Shown here: one piece after another, positions 24,010 to 36,300 of the stretch
Layout of the letters: the number at the start of each line of letters is the position of its first letter
Numbering within the stretch: position 1 is the first letter of the stretch
Assembly (NCBI GenBank): GCA_025617745.1
Contig: CM046864.1
Coordinates: forward strand, 32,741,239-32,805,238
Reading direction: 5' to 3'
From: Heliocidaris erythrogramma
Lineage: Eukaryota; Echinodermata; Echinoidea; Camarodonta; Echinometridae
Length of the DNA stretch: 64,000 nucleotides
Notes under the pieces: model-generated
What the model saw: the letters and a program-made list of their open reading frames with translations, nothing else
Told to the model about the DNA's origin: nothing
Databases searched by the model: none
Program-made: the position numbers and the translations under genes

Positions 24010-24898
24010 TTCACCCATGTACGGCCCCTTCACCAGGCCCCGGCGCGTCTCTTCTGCGAGGGGTTCAAACATACATAACGAACCTGTGCTAAATATTTTA
24101 GCACTATTCTGTAGTAAGAGATGGGAATAAGTAACAGCACATCCGCTATAACGTGTAGACCAGTGGGGATTACACAACGTATCGGTATAGGTACTGCTTA
24201 ATGAAGGAAAATTAGCATAATTCGCATATTCAAATTATATGGGGGGTTTGTCATGACTCATTTTGATAGATTATTTGTTGGACAAGTTATCTGGACGGGA
24301 ATCAGTGGTTACATTTGAAAGCGAAAGTGTTGTTTTTACTAACTGTTTTCACAATGATTTGTCATATGGGTAAATATTGGAATACAAATTGTGGGTGAGA
24401 GGAATATGTGCTTAGGACTAGCCATCACATTGTATCCGCCCCCTGAGTAGCCCGATCAATCTCACCGAGATTTGGCTTCCACCCTGTAACCTGTACTCTT
24501 GTGTTGCTTAAAGGTTTTCAACTGAAAATGATGGTTCCAGACTAATTCCTTAAAGCTTTGCATATTGAGTTCAATTGATTAATTAATGTTGGGCTTAGAA
24601 AGACAATGAATGCTGGTGAATGATCATCAATTGAGTGACTGATTGTTCGAAGGATGATCAATTGTCTGCTGCTGTGCCGAGGCGAGAAGGGTGATCAATT
24701 GAAATCGACGGATGGGTGATTGCTGGTAGACCTGGTGGTGAGCACTACCTGACGGTTGGTGATGGTTGTATGCCGGTAACTCCAGCCATCAGCAGCGGTC
24801 ATATATTTTGACCAAACGAACGGGGAGCTCGCAAGGCACGGGGCATCCTGACAAGATTGCCGTGTCAGCTGGCGTGGCGAACCGTGGCCGTTACAATA

Positions 24899-25018
24899 TT
24901 ATGATCGAATTTCCTTTGCCACTAGAGCTTCTTTGCCTTCGGGATCTGATAAATCATCTGATAAATCAAAGTTCGTATCTGGCTCAAAAAAAGTCTTCCC
25001 ATTGGGAATCGCGGCCAT
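24899..25018 (-). other. Short ORF of 39 codons in strong start context, unidentified
   Basis: The minus-strand ATG at 25018 has context AAAATGG. It reads MAAIPNGKTFFEPDTNFDLS, continues with an acidic DDLSDPEGKEAL segment, and ends at TAA 24901-24899. It resembles the start of an exon more than random AT-rich DNA does, but no family is recognisable and no splice partner was found. Confidence 0.25.
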
Positions 25019-28000
25019 TTTTCATCCCTTATAATAGTTACTCTAATTCAGCCAAAATCTAAGTCAGTACTGTACTACCGTAGTATGTAAAGTAAAAAAG
25101 GCGAAAGTGAAATAACCAAAACAAAAACGTTCACCAGTCACTAAGTACGAGGGGAACATAGTAACTGCCGTACTAAACACGACTGTGTAGTACATTGTAA
25201 TTGTACAGACGCATAAAACGGCTGTGCACGCGTTTAAGACCAATGCAAAACTTTCGTTCGGCAAGCTCAGATGGATGAGAACATTGTTGAAAAAGAAATT
25301 AAAAACAAACAAGAGCTGTATATTTGGGCAAAAGTGTTTGCTGATCTTGTAAAAAATATATTGATAATGATTATTCACTCCTAAGACTATATTGATTAAT
25401 TTCCTTTTTCATAAATTGTCCGTTGAACAGAGAGGGGCCAAATAAGCCACTTCGGGGATGCAATCTGAGCATGAGCAGATAAAGGTCATCTGTACAAAAT
25501 TCTAAAACCCACTGACACTAATATTCGATATGTGCTCATGAATGTCATGTAATCATTATTCAATTATGCACTAATGGTGCATTCCATGATATCCAGGTGG
25601 AAGTATTCTTTTTAAAGGGGGAAACAAAAGCTATTCATGAGGCACCTCTATCACTCCCAGAGTTATTTTTCTGAAGTGCACATAAAGGGACCCTCCATGT
25701 CTAAAATATCTGTGGATATTTGGGGTCATTTGTACAATCTCAGTACCATGCGCTAACCCCGAACTGGCTTATACCGAATTGTGTGTAAAATGTTATATGC
25801 TGCAGCCTGCATGTGCCTCTTGCTCATCATACGTCACTTGGGGTGTGATGTCAATTAGCCAATCAGCTCACGAGTTTTAAGGGTCATAATTTGGACAATC
25901 TAATTTAGTCAACCTTTAAGTCATTTCCGTAGTTGTCAAATTAAAGCTTACGTAATAGTGTTTGTTGATGATGGTGGTAGCTAATTGGTTAAATCCTAAA
26001 TTGAATTAGTAGTAGTGATGGTGCATGGTAGATAATTGGTTAAATCCTAAATTGAATTAGTGGTAGTGAATGTTAGATGGGTACAAGTTTAAACATGTCA
26101 TTAAAAAAAAAAATGTTATCTATCATGATTACTATATTTTACGGTATTTTTTTTTACAGTGTAGGAGATAAAAGAAAATTTTAAAAATATTTGGGGAAAT
26201 CTGATTATGGAAAAATTTTAAGCTTCACTAAAACGTTCCATCAACTCAAATCTTTTGTCAGAAACTATTGTTAGTAAAAATAGGCATCTCACATTCACAA
26301 CCCTTCCCCCTCCACCTCTTGAGATTGAATTAACCACATTGTGATATCTGTCATATGTGAACGTACACCCTCGACTTTGGATTCAATATTAATTATTGAT
26401 GTGATTGTATCACATTGAAGAAGCCAAAGTGTTGTCCATGTTAGGCCTATATCTTTCCTAATTGAAAAAAAATTGTTATAGTAGGTTATCCAGAAACGCA
26501 TCCGCAGAGTACAATGATAAATCAGGTTTTACTTATATAAAATGATGTATTTACTTCAGCATAAGCAAAGAAAATAAGCCAAGCATTGTTTGTTCTAAAG
26601 GGATGCTCCTTACTTCATTTTAAGAACGGTATATCATTGCAAAAGAGAAAAGGCAAACTCTCTTTCCACTACAGAAAATGGGAGTGTACTACCACTTTTT
26701 GATTAGCTTACTATGTAATTGTTGATTTCTTCATCATTATACACAAACATGCGCTCAAGCTGATGTACGCATCAGTTATGTAAAAGTTTAATTGTATCAT
26801 TTCCCGATATATGTTTTTGTGAACCGAAATATATCAATAAAAGATGATTGAAAACAAATTGAAATGTGATTTGATCACACATCAGCTAGTAAACATTTTC
26901 TTTATCTTCATGTCTCTCGATGATATGGTATCATCGGCCGATCGGTTATTAGTTCAGCATCTCTCAACTGAAGATCCATCCAATGGCAGTTATGTCGTGT
27001 CATCCAGTTTGGGAGGGGCGTCATCAACGTTCCCACGGCTTAGAAGTTGAATGCCACCCATCCTTCCATTGAAGAGGCATTTTTGTTGCTCTCGTCTAGC
27101 TTCTATTTTTGCCCTGTGTTTTTGTCTCAGTCTCTTTCTTTTCCATGGGGATCCATGATTTTGAATTTAAAAAAAAAGGGGGGGGGGGAGAGGAGTGTTG
27201 TCCAAATATGGCTATCAATGTTTTTTTCTGGAAAGCCAAAAAATTAAAATGTCAGGCAGGTGTCCATTACACCTCCATAACATGACAACCCCCGCCCCCA
27301 ACAAACGAGCAGAAATATATATATATAATCGGTTTACACCTGAATGTATTGTTACAGCACAAACAAGATGAGAGCGACTGCTTCTCCTATATGCCTTCGC
27401 CTGAATGCAATTGAAAAAAAGTATGGCTCAAACTGTTCTTGAAATAAAGTGATAACCAGAATTGTATATTACAAACTATTATAAACAAATATTTTGCATC
27501 AACTATTAATTGGATTTCGTATTCACTTTTGTTTGCAATTAACATTGTTAAAGCGAGTTGTGTCATAAAGACACAACTTCCCCAACACAAAGCTGGAAAT
27601 TGTATTACTTTTTAAAATTCTTTCTCTCTCTCATTCAAGCCTCTCTCCCAAGCATCTACCATTTTTAGGCACATATATTTTGTCAGCAAAATACATCCTC
27701 CTTTAAATACCGTGACACGTGCCATAAAAACGGATGAATACTGACAAAATAGGAGCGTTATGGCATTTTTTCTTCTTCAAAATAATGAAGCATACTCTTA
27801 TTCGTTTACATGAAAGGGAGTGTCATTCCTATGGGGTTAAAAATGTACTTCATTACACTTTTCCAATAAGCTACGAGCCAGTTCGTACTTAGTTCATGGT
27901 ACAACTGACCTGAAATGACCCCCAAATTGTACGATCATGCGCATCTGTTTCGGTGGACGCGCTGTTTATCATGTAAAATCATAGTGGTGTGCGCGCATCG

Positions 28001-28111
28001 TTGTGCGTGTACAAAACGACAGCGTAATGTACGAATTGGACTTATTCAGACCTCACCGATGACGCAATTTTCAATTAAATACATGCATACACCCTATTAA
28101 TAAGTATTATG

Positions 28112-28151
<40 letters not shown>

Positions 28152-28680
28152 GTGTGAGTATGCTCGTTCTCGTCCACAGAAGAGCAGCTGTAGGGCGTAC
28201 CTGTGAATATCGTTATCGTTTTCGGCGAGGTCTGACTAGCCCTTTACGCTCAAATGTTCCATTGTTCTTTATCTCCATCTCACTCATACACCGCTTCAAA
28301 TCTAAGTCTTAATTATAACATCCACGCCATTCACATGCATCCATCACTATGAACATGACGAACAAAGAAGCGGACAGTTTATGATGCTCCTTATTTGTAC
28401 CTTCACAATTGCACTGGTTAACAAAAGAACATCCATTCATTGCTATCCTGTAAAAATATGTAGAACAGGTATCACATAATAGCAGTGAAGGGATGTCCTT
28501 TTGTCTACTAGAGCTATTGTGGAGGGTACAATGAGGAGCTGCATAAATTGTCCGCTCTCTTTGTCCCCGTGTTCATAGTGCATTAGGCCTACACATTTGA
28601 AAAATATCAACGTTATGGAATAACCAGAAAGAAAGAAATCCCTTCAAATCCGTACAAATTTCATGATGTAATCTAACAAG
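25019..28680. other. AT-rich stretch without recognised genes
   Basis: Contains a ~60-bp direct duplication at 25967-26065 (GGTTAAATCCTAAATTGAAT twice), a G run at 27177-27189 and a (TG)n tract at 28113-28149. No coding motif was found. Confidence 0.5.
28113..28149 (+). repeat. (TG)n microsatellite
   Basis: An uninterrupted GT run of about 36 bp. Confidence 0.95.
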
Positions 28681-28688
28681 ATGACAAT

Positions 28689-28875
28689 AGTGGAAACTCT
28701 GTATAACAAGGAGCTTGGGACCATGAATATTACTTTGTTATATCAGGAATCTCCTTATATCGGGGTAAAAAACCAAAAGGAACACAAAGACTTGGGACCA
28801 GCAAAATTATACCTTGTTAAAATTCAGGAATCTCGTTATATCAGAGCTCTCTATAGTTTATACCGAGTTCCCACT
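28689..28875. mobile_element. pogo/Tigger-like MITE, ~187 bp
   Basis: The left end GTGGAAACTCTGTATAAC and right end GTTTATACCGAGTTCCCACTG form an imperfect terminal inverted repeat of the CAGTGG(A/G)AACTC type with TA outside. Internal copies of AACAAGG/CCTTGTT and TATATC words fold similarly. No transposase is present. Confidence 0.65.
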
Positions 28876-29318
28876 GTATCTCGTTTTGTTCACTTTGCAA
28901 AGAGGTATCTCCTGAAGATTTGAGGCATTTTTTGCATCCTATTTGTTATCAAAATGTTGGATTAAAGCCTGAAATATTTAGACATGTATTTCTATGCACA
29001 CACACAAACACACATGCATTTCCACTCTTTCACTGGCACGTTCTTCATCATATTGTTCAAATTTAGTTAGCAGATAAGGTCAACAATGTGGACCCTTTCT
29101 ATCTAAATGATTGTCGATACCCAATTTACTGAACAGCTCAATAAGCAATCCTTGAACCCCGCCCCCTTTTTTTTACCCCGTTGCCTATATCTGCATTCAT
29201 TTTCATTGTACATGTATTTGGCCACGTGATCTACTCTTTAACATTTCCCCCTCCTCAGCAACATGGACCAAGATCAACACATTTACGACAATCACCAACA
29301 CAATGTGTTACATCTAAA

Positions 29319-29760
29319 GACAAAGTTGAGTTCTGATCACGCAGTTACATTGCGAAAGAACCTGTCTGGAAGCAATCGGGAAAGGGTGATTATGTTGACC
29401 ATAAGAATTGGTGTATACCGTTAGGTCTTGAAAGAAAGCACCAAATTGTGGAGTACATGTACCCCTAACTTAGTCTTGCCGAGAGTCACATGCACTGCAC
29501 AAAGAACTGGGTATATGGGACTACATACACATGTGGCATGAAACTTTGGTCCAAACTTTTCAGCCGTTTCTTTCTTTATTTCGAATATGTACATGTACAT
29601 GTATGAAAGCACTCCAAGAGCAATCCATTTATGGTAACCTTTCTTCATGATGTTCTTCCAAACAGACACAAAAAGAACAAGAAAGCTCACAAATTATTTC
29701 TCGCCTTTACCAGAACTCAACCTTCTCTGTACATTCTCCCTTGATGCTACAAGAATAACC
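29319..29760 (+). repeat. Dispersed repeat, copy A (~430 bp)
   Basis: Shares a long collinear match with the reverse strand of 55930-56330. Shared words include CTGTCTGGAAGCAAT, AGAATTGGTGTA, GTCACATGCACTGCACA, TTTCGAATATG, CAAGCTCACAAAT or close variants, and TTTACCAGA/TTTACTAGA. Neither copy keeps an open frame, and terminal repeats were not found. Probably a transposon of unknown type. Confidence 0.75.
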
Positions 29761-30159
29761 AATTGCTCGATCTCACCCAGTCACCTACAAGTGGGCAAGT
29801 CCAAGAACTTTTGTCCCATTCTTTACCAGCTAGATCAAAGATTTCAAATAGACCTGATCATTATACTAAGTCGACAGCCCAAATACCGCTTGGATCAGCC
29901 GAAGTACATGTCTCAAGGGAAATGATACTCTCAATGATGATTTGGTTTATCGCAATACTCAAGTGTACCAATCGCCTAAAAATAATTTGCGTACAGCCGG
30001 AATGTATAAAGTTACCCTCAAAACACTTTACGTGACCCACTATGAATTAACGGTTAAGGAGTATGAAGAAAAATAAAGGAAAACTCCCTCGCGCGGAACC
30101 CAACTCCGACTTCGGTTCATCGCGGACAATATTTTTTATGCGAGCGTGGACGGGTGCGT

Positions 30160-30168
30160 CGATTAGTC
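30160..30168 (+). repeat. Left 9-bp target duplication CGATTAGTC
   Basis: Identical in the same orientation to 33089-33097, exactly outside the inverted repeats of the foldback element. Confidence 0.8.
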
Positions 30169-30430
30169 GGGGTCATCCCTATAGCTAGAAGGTCCGATAG
30201 TTAGCGGGTCCGATAGACCGACACCCAATAGATAGAAGGTTCGATAAACCGAATGTACGAGAGGGTCCAGTAGACAGAAGGTTCTATAGACCGAATCGGC
30301 AGGAGGGTCCAATAGTCCGAAGGTTCTATAGATCGAATGACCAAGGGGTCAGATAGTCAGAAGGTCCGATAGATAGAAGGTTCGATAGTCCGAATGTACA
30401 TGTGGGTCCAATAGACAGAAGGTTTTATAG

Positions 30431-31549
30431 AATGGGTTTCAGAATCCCTGCAATCTCATTGGTCAAGAGCTGTGCCTTGAATTTTACTGGCCTGCACGTT
30501 CGATATCAATAATTATTACGATCACTGACGATAGCCACTGTAAACATGCTATCGATATTTATTTTAGCGAGTGCGAGAGTCTGAGCTGAGAGCCGCGATA
30601 TACGACTTTTTAATGACGGAGAATTGCAAGATTTGAGACAAAATTCAGATGTTAATGATAGTTGACTTCGGATTCTGATGGTAAGCCCAATAAAATCCGA
30701 TTATAGGTCTACCTGTTTAAAAACAAGCAAACTGAAAAGGCGATTAAATGAAAATTAGTGCAGTGTGAAACTGAAACTTCAGTACCGTACGCTGCACTGC
30801 ACTGCAGTGCATACGGTACGGTGATTCACTACAGTCTACAGCGCAGCATACACTGGCCTGGTCTGGCCTGGGCTGGCCTGGATTATGGGCTGACCAGACT
30901 TAAAATTTGTTGATGCAAGACTAGAAGTTCTCTTTGCATTAATTCTTTAAATTACTTGCTTTAATGTAAATAGACTAGATTATATCTAACTTGGGCTTGT
31001 TGTTGACATGAGTGACAGATTCTAAAATAGAAAAGTTGACAGTCATGACAGTCAGTAGTTAGCTTAGCCTAGGCTTAGGGTCAAGACTCTAACACTGAAA
31101 TAAAATGAAATTCTGAAATTTAACCTAATTAGCCAGATTTTCAGTTCTCTATGGAAGTCATTAAATTTCTAAAATCTATTTTTGATGCATGGAAATGATT
31201 TACCAGTGCCATGCGTCCGGTAAATTTGAGCCATGCGTCCGGTAAATTTAGCCATGCGTCCGGTAAATTTCAGCCATGCATCCGGTAAATTTTTTTACCG
31301 GGCGCATGGCTCACTTTCACTGGATGCATGATTGGGAAAAAGTTTGATTTCACTTTTTTTTTTACCCATTCTATAAAACAGATGATGCACAGGTATTTTT
31401 CGTGGGTCGGTAGGAATTGTGTACCCTCGGTACCTCTGAATTTTGTCCGAAACCCACTCGGCTGCGCCTCGTGGGTTCAGACAATTCAGAGGTACCTTTG
31501 TGTACACAATTCCTACCGACCCACTCCAACCTGTGCATCATTTGTATAC
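30431..31549. mobile_element. 1.1-kb insertion nested in the left arm of the foldback element, TATAG duplication
   Basis: TATAG occurs on both sides (30426-30430, 31550-31554), and removing the insert restores alignment of the left arm to the right arm. The insert starts AATGGGTTTCAGAATCCC. It contains four copies of a ~24-bp GCCATGCGTCCGGTAAATTT repeat at about 31207-31290 and ends in a large hairpin (31381-31541). No terminal inverted repeat and no coding frame were recognised. Confidence 0.75.
31381..31541. repeat. Large hairpin, arms ~65-70 bp
   Basis: GATGATGCACAGGT...GTGGGTCGGTAGGAATTGTG is mirrored by CACAATTCCTACCGACCCAC...CCTGTGCATCAT. The loop region is AACCCACTCGG/CTGCGCCTCGTGGGTT. 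It forms the end of the nested insertion. Confidence 0.85.
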
Positions 31550-33339
31550 TATAGACCGATCGGCAAAATGGTCTGATAGTCCGAAGGTTCAGTAGGGGTC
31601 CGATAGTTAGAAGGTCCGATAGACGACAATAAATACGTAAAAAGGGTGAAATAGTGGATAAAATGATAAGTGGGTAAAAAATAAGTGGTTAAAATAAGTG
31701 GGGCGTTATGTTTTCAGATGTTTTCAAATGTGGGGGCGGGAATACCCTCCCCCTCCCACTTTTCATGCCTGAAAAGGGGGTTCCAACCAAAGAAAAAGCA
31801 AAAGAGGAAGAGGTTGAAAAGGAAAGAAAAGAAAAGAAAGGAAAAGAAGAGAAAAAGAAAAAACAAAAATTCAAAAACTTCGCTCACTAGCATTATTAGG
31901 GTTATTTACCAATGCCCATTATATTTTCATTATTGATATTAGTTATTAATATAATCGCCATATGTATGTATATAAACCAATGGCAATTATATTAATAAGT
32001 CATATGCTTATGGAAGTTATTTGGTTTGCATCTTGAATCTCTAGCTAATGTTATGCTATATTTCTACTCAAAGAATGTTAGCAACATACATGTAACTGAA
32101 AGGAATCGAGCAGCAAGTTGACCTAAAGGGGCTAAAGAGATGAATTTTCAGAAATAATGGCCTGTGATAATAGTCTCTTCCCATTATGAGAACGGAAGAT
32201 GCCGATAACATGTTACACAGATTATGAGAACGGAATAACCATATGCTAGAACCTATTCTCAGGATACAACATTTTTCTTTTCTTTTTTTCTCTATCTCTC
32301 TCGTTCGCTCGCTTTGCTCACTCATACAATCAAGAAACTAGGCCTATATTGTTTCTTGCAGCAAGCACCTCTTACGTCCTGCAGCAACAAGAAGCCCGAA
32401 TATCATAATATTTGGGCAGTGAGGTATCCGACTAGTGTGCACCATATAATTAGATTTCCATGTTTCAAAAAATGTTCAGCGTTCCCCATTGGGGGAGGGG
32501 GGCTGAGCTGCATGGGTGGACCACCCCCGCTCCACGGTGATGATGATGATGCTCTGATAAAATACTTAACATGTTGAAAATGTATAAAACAAAACTTTAA
32601 AATAAGTTCCCCATTTTTTTTTGGGGGGGGGGGGTGGGCCTACAGACCTAGTGCATCGGTTTATTACAATACACATAGAAGAAGATATTAAGGCATTACC
32701 CTTTTCCTTTTATGAGATAAAATTATTAAAAACTTATTGTATCCACTTATTTTACCTTCTTTACGTTATTGTCGGTCTATCGGACCTTCTAACTATCGGA
32801 CCTTCTAACTATCGGACCCCTACTGAACCTTCGGACTATCGGACCCTTTTGCCGATTCGGTCTATCGAACCTTCTATCTATCGGACCTTCTGACTATCGG
32901 ACCCCGTTGGACATTCGGTCTATAGAACCTTCGGACTATTGGACTATTGGACCCTCCGCCGATTCGGTCTATAGAACCGTCTGTCTATTGGACCCTCTCG
33001 TACATTCGGTCTATCGAACCTTCTATCTATTGGGTGTCGGTCTATCGGACCCGCTAACTATCAGACTTTCTAGCTATAGGGCTGTAACCGATTAGTCTAC
33101 TTGCAAGTCGCTGTAGTTACAGAGTATTCTTAACTTGCAATATTTCTTTATAGACTGAACATTTTATGGTCATACTTTGAATATCGCATGGCGACCTGAA
33201 ACCCAGACATACAGAGCAAATTATTTTTGGGTGACTGGTACTCTTTAAGAAAACATGAGACACAAAGTGACCAAGTACATGTACCCTGGACTTGCCCATT
33301 TTGATTTACAAGTTGTGAAGAAACGCACAGCTTAATGAT

Positions 33340-36300
33340 GTTTAGGATAAAAGTGAAACATTTATTCAATACGGACAAAGTGACTTTATAAAAAAATAAC
33401 AAGATACATTTCATATTTGGATGGAAATAGGAAACATCAAAATGTAGCCAATAAATCTCAAAATGACTGGGATCTTTTATTATCATCTGTACAAAAAGGA
33501 AATTATGGCCAGAGCAATTTTAGAGGGTCATTTTCACTGAAATCTTTAATGAAAAATATATATATCAACAACATTTTTCTTGAAAATCTCTATCAAAATC
33601 CCTTCAGTTGCCCCAGAATAGTTTTTGTCACTCTAAAATTGTCATGGTCAGGGCTTTATTTCACTTTAAAAATTACAAATATTTCTTCTTGAAAATATGC
33701 ATAAGTGGCCTCTTTTTTTTCTGGAAAAGAATTAAGTTAGCATGAGATTCCTTATCCTGTAAAATTGATTAGTGAGTTATCTATGTAGGATTTGATATAA
33801 ACTGTTTGCAAATTAGAAAATAGATGGGATTGGGAAATCAATTTCCAGGTATGGTAGCATATTACTATTCGCACAAAAGTAAAATTTACTGCTCAGGATC
33901 TTGCTAAAGAGATAAAAGAAAAAGAGAAATGGTTAGATTTAGCAATACATGTACGAAACATTAATATACATATCCACTTCCCTATATGTTTTACATTCAT
34001 TACTCATTAAAATGTTTGACTTTTTTTTAAAGTTTAGAGCTTTTTGAAGAAGTATTTGGTCATTAAAACTAGCTCCAAATGCTCAATGGGATACTGCGAA
34101 GGATGTAGAGAAAACAAAGATACACAGAAAACAAAGATACACAGAAAACACAGATAAATGTATATCAGAAGGTGAAGGAGACAGATATAAAAAGAGCAAA
34201 GTAGACAGGATGCAGAGGCGAGAAGGCGATTGAAATATTTACATCTTGCTTCACATTTTGCTTTCCCAGATGACAAACATATTCAGCTTTAATGTATTTC
34301 ATGAACAAGTTTTGAACATGTAAGAAGGTATGCAGTGTAGATAACTAGTCTTAACATTATGTTTACTTATAAACTTTTACACATCTATTACACATGCTGA
34401 AGGATATGTAATGTTCAGCAGCAACTGTATCACAATTTTTTTTTACATCCTTATAATATGTAATCTAATCACTGCTGGTATGCTATTTTGGATCATGAAA
34501 ACTATTTATTACAACTTGCATCAAAGAACATCAGTGAGAATTTGTTTTTAAAAAAGTGCAATGCAAACATTTACTGAAGTTCCACCATAGGAGCTGGAGG
34601 CTATTAGTGTACAAACATGGACTATTTTTGGTTCCTCTTGAAGTTGAAAGGAGCAGGAATGAAACAAAGATCAATAATACCAGAATAAACACAATCTGCT
34701 TCAAACTGGTTCTCTCTAACTAGCATCAGATTTCACTGTACACACATGTATTTATGGTAAAGCTCTGTCTAGATGCAATACCAGGCTGAGCTATGGCACA
34801 GTATACATGTATAACACTTTTTTTTTCATTGTTTATTGAATACTGAAAGCAATTCATAGGTGTCTCATCTAAATTTAAAAAGAAAAACCTGTTCTCCAAA
34901 GACTATATCTGGTATATCAACATATTACATTGTATGCTATATAAGATATGGTCAACAGTTGGCGACTATGAACCTAGCATCAATTACACATGTAAAGGAG
35001 GATGAAAGGTGCCCCCTAAAATCAACAATACAGTTCTGCTGATGAAGCAATATCACAGCCATAGAGAGAAAAAATTTGACTGAAAAAATGGTTTACAAAA
35101 AGCTGACTTGGTACTTTCTATCTACATTTCAAAGTTCAATTGATTGAGTCCACATAGATTGCTCAGTGGAACCAGTACATAGGTGTAGTCTCAAAAAGGG
35201 CAATGTCAACAATAAGAATCAGGTAACTACTACATCAGAAAATTTTAAAAATACAACTGGACACAAAGACACATACAAATAACTTGCCTCCGTCAGCAGT
35301 TTGGAGTTGAGCACAAGTATGGTCAAGGTCATGGTGCAAAGGAGCGTGCTGCTCTCAGATCAAGGCTGCAAGGGGTAGCTCTGTAACTATGCCGTTCTTA
35401 TGAAGTTGAACTTGAAGGTTTGATGAGCGTGCAGTGATGATGAGATGCTCTGCATGGTGTACGATGCTGTGATGCACTTGTTCGAGATGCAAAGATGGCC
35501 CTTGATGTTGATGACAACCATGATGATGATGTCGATGAAGATGACAATATCCTTAAACCATTAAATTTTGACTCCAGAAGGCTGTCCCACGATGTTCTCC
35601 TTCAAAGTGCTTAGTTGTGTTCCTCGAGACGTGATGTCGTTCAGTTTCACACCCTACAGCTTTTCCACCATTTCTTTAATTCGCCACCAAATGGCTAAAC
35701 TTTACCAGTACATGTACTTGAACTTCTGATTTGAAGTCCAACCCAAATTAACCCCCCTGACCCTATTTTACAGTCAAAATCAAAATTGTCACCTGCTATA
35801 AACATCAATTTGAGGTCCAAATATGTTCCTGCAGTTCATCCCCATGGCCATGACCATCAAACATTTTTACAGCAGGCAATTATATAACAAAGCGACTACT
35901 AGGCCACAGCTAACTCAGATGGCAGAACGCACACCTAAGAACACCTAGAGAGTACAAAAAAGTTGAAAAGGGTGGCAAACATTGGGAAAAAGAGAGAAAA
36001 CATTCATTAGGAGTTAATACAAACCAACAACCATTTAAGCATGTAACAAGTTAAGGAAATCATTCACAATGCAATATTACAATTGTATTAACCAGTTAGA
36101 ATGTAGAAACTAATAATATTGGTATGAATTCGAAGATGTTATTGAAGCTCTGAACAATTTTGATTTAAATTACTGGTTTGCATAAAATAGTTACCACTTG
36201 GTTTCTAACAGATAATATCAACCTTTAACAGATATCCTCATTTCCTTACATAGAGCTAATAACAGAAAAGTATCCTGTCAAAAACCAACAAATTATTCCA

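Larger units (their letters stand above)
23543..24150 (+). pseudogene. Broken THAP-domain gene with two palindromic insertions
   Basis: Starting at ATG 23543 the sequence reads MPNRCIVAGGSK...GLHI, then in a second frame PKDENLRKLWVAKLKLTRAEW, then in a third SEWDKICSDHFAEDDFEDP, then after another shift MKKRISKLKDSAIPTI. Together these are the ordered landmarks of a C2CH THAP DNA-binding domain: Met-Pro-x2-Cys, the invariant Trp, CSDHF, and a degenerate AVPTIF. At least three indels break the frame, and the second zinc Cys is Gly. After an Ala/Ser-rich stretch, two palindromes (23883-23958 and 23966-24009) interrupt it. An open frame then continues SPVTPWSSNALELPGVSS to about 24130. It could be a host THAP gene or the DNA-binding end of a transposase. 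The GC-rich DNA at 23390-23470 may be its old promoter. Confidence 0.75.
30169..33088. mobile_element. Foldback/Mutator-type element with ~370-bp subrepeated inverted ends and 9-bp duplication
   Basis: Both ends consist of degenerate tandem words of the type GGTCCGATAGACAGAAGG and GGTTCTATAGACCGAAT. The right end (about 32715-33088) is the reverse complement of the left end, base by base, in subrepeat order. The left end is split: 30169-30430 is followed by an unrelated 1.1-kb insertion and resumes at 31550-31660 (ATAGACCGAT...GACGACAATAA), matching the inner right arm (TTACGTTATTGTCGGTCTAT). CGATTAGTC flanks both ends. Nine-base duplications and long internally repetitive ends are typical of foldback and Mutator-like elements. 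The core (31660-32715) has no recognisable transposase, so I infer a non-autonomous copy, about 1.8 kb before the nested insertion. Confidence 0.85.
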
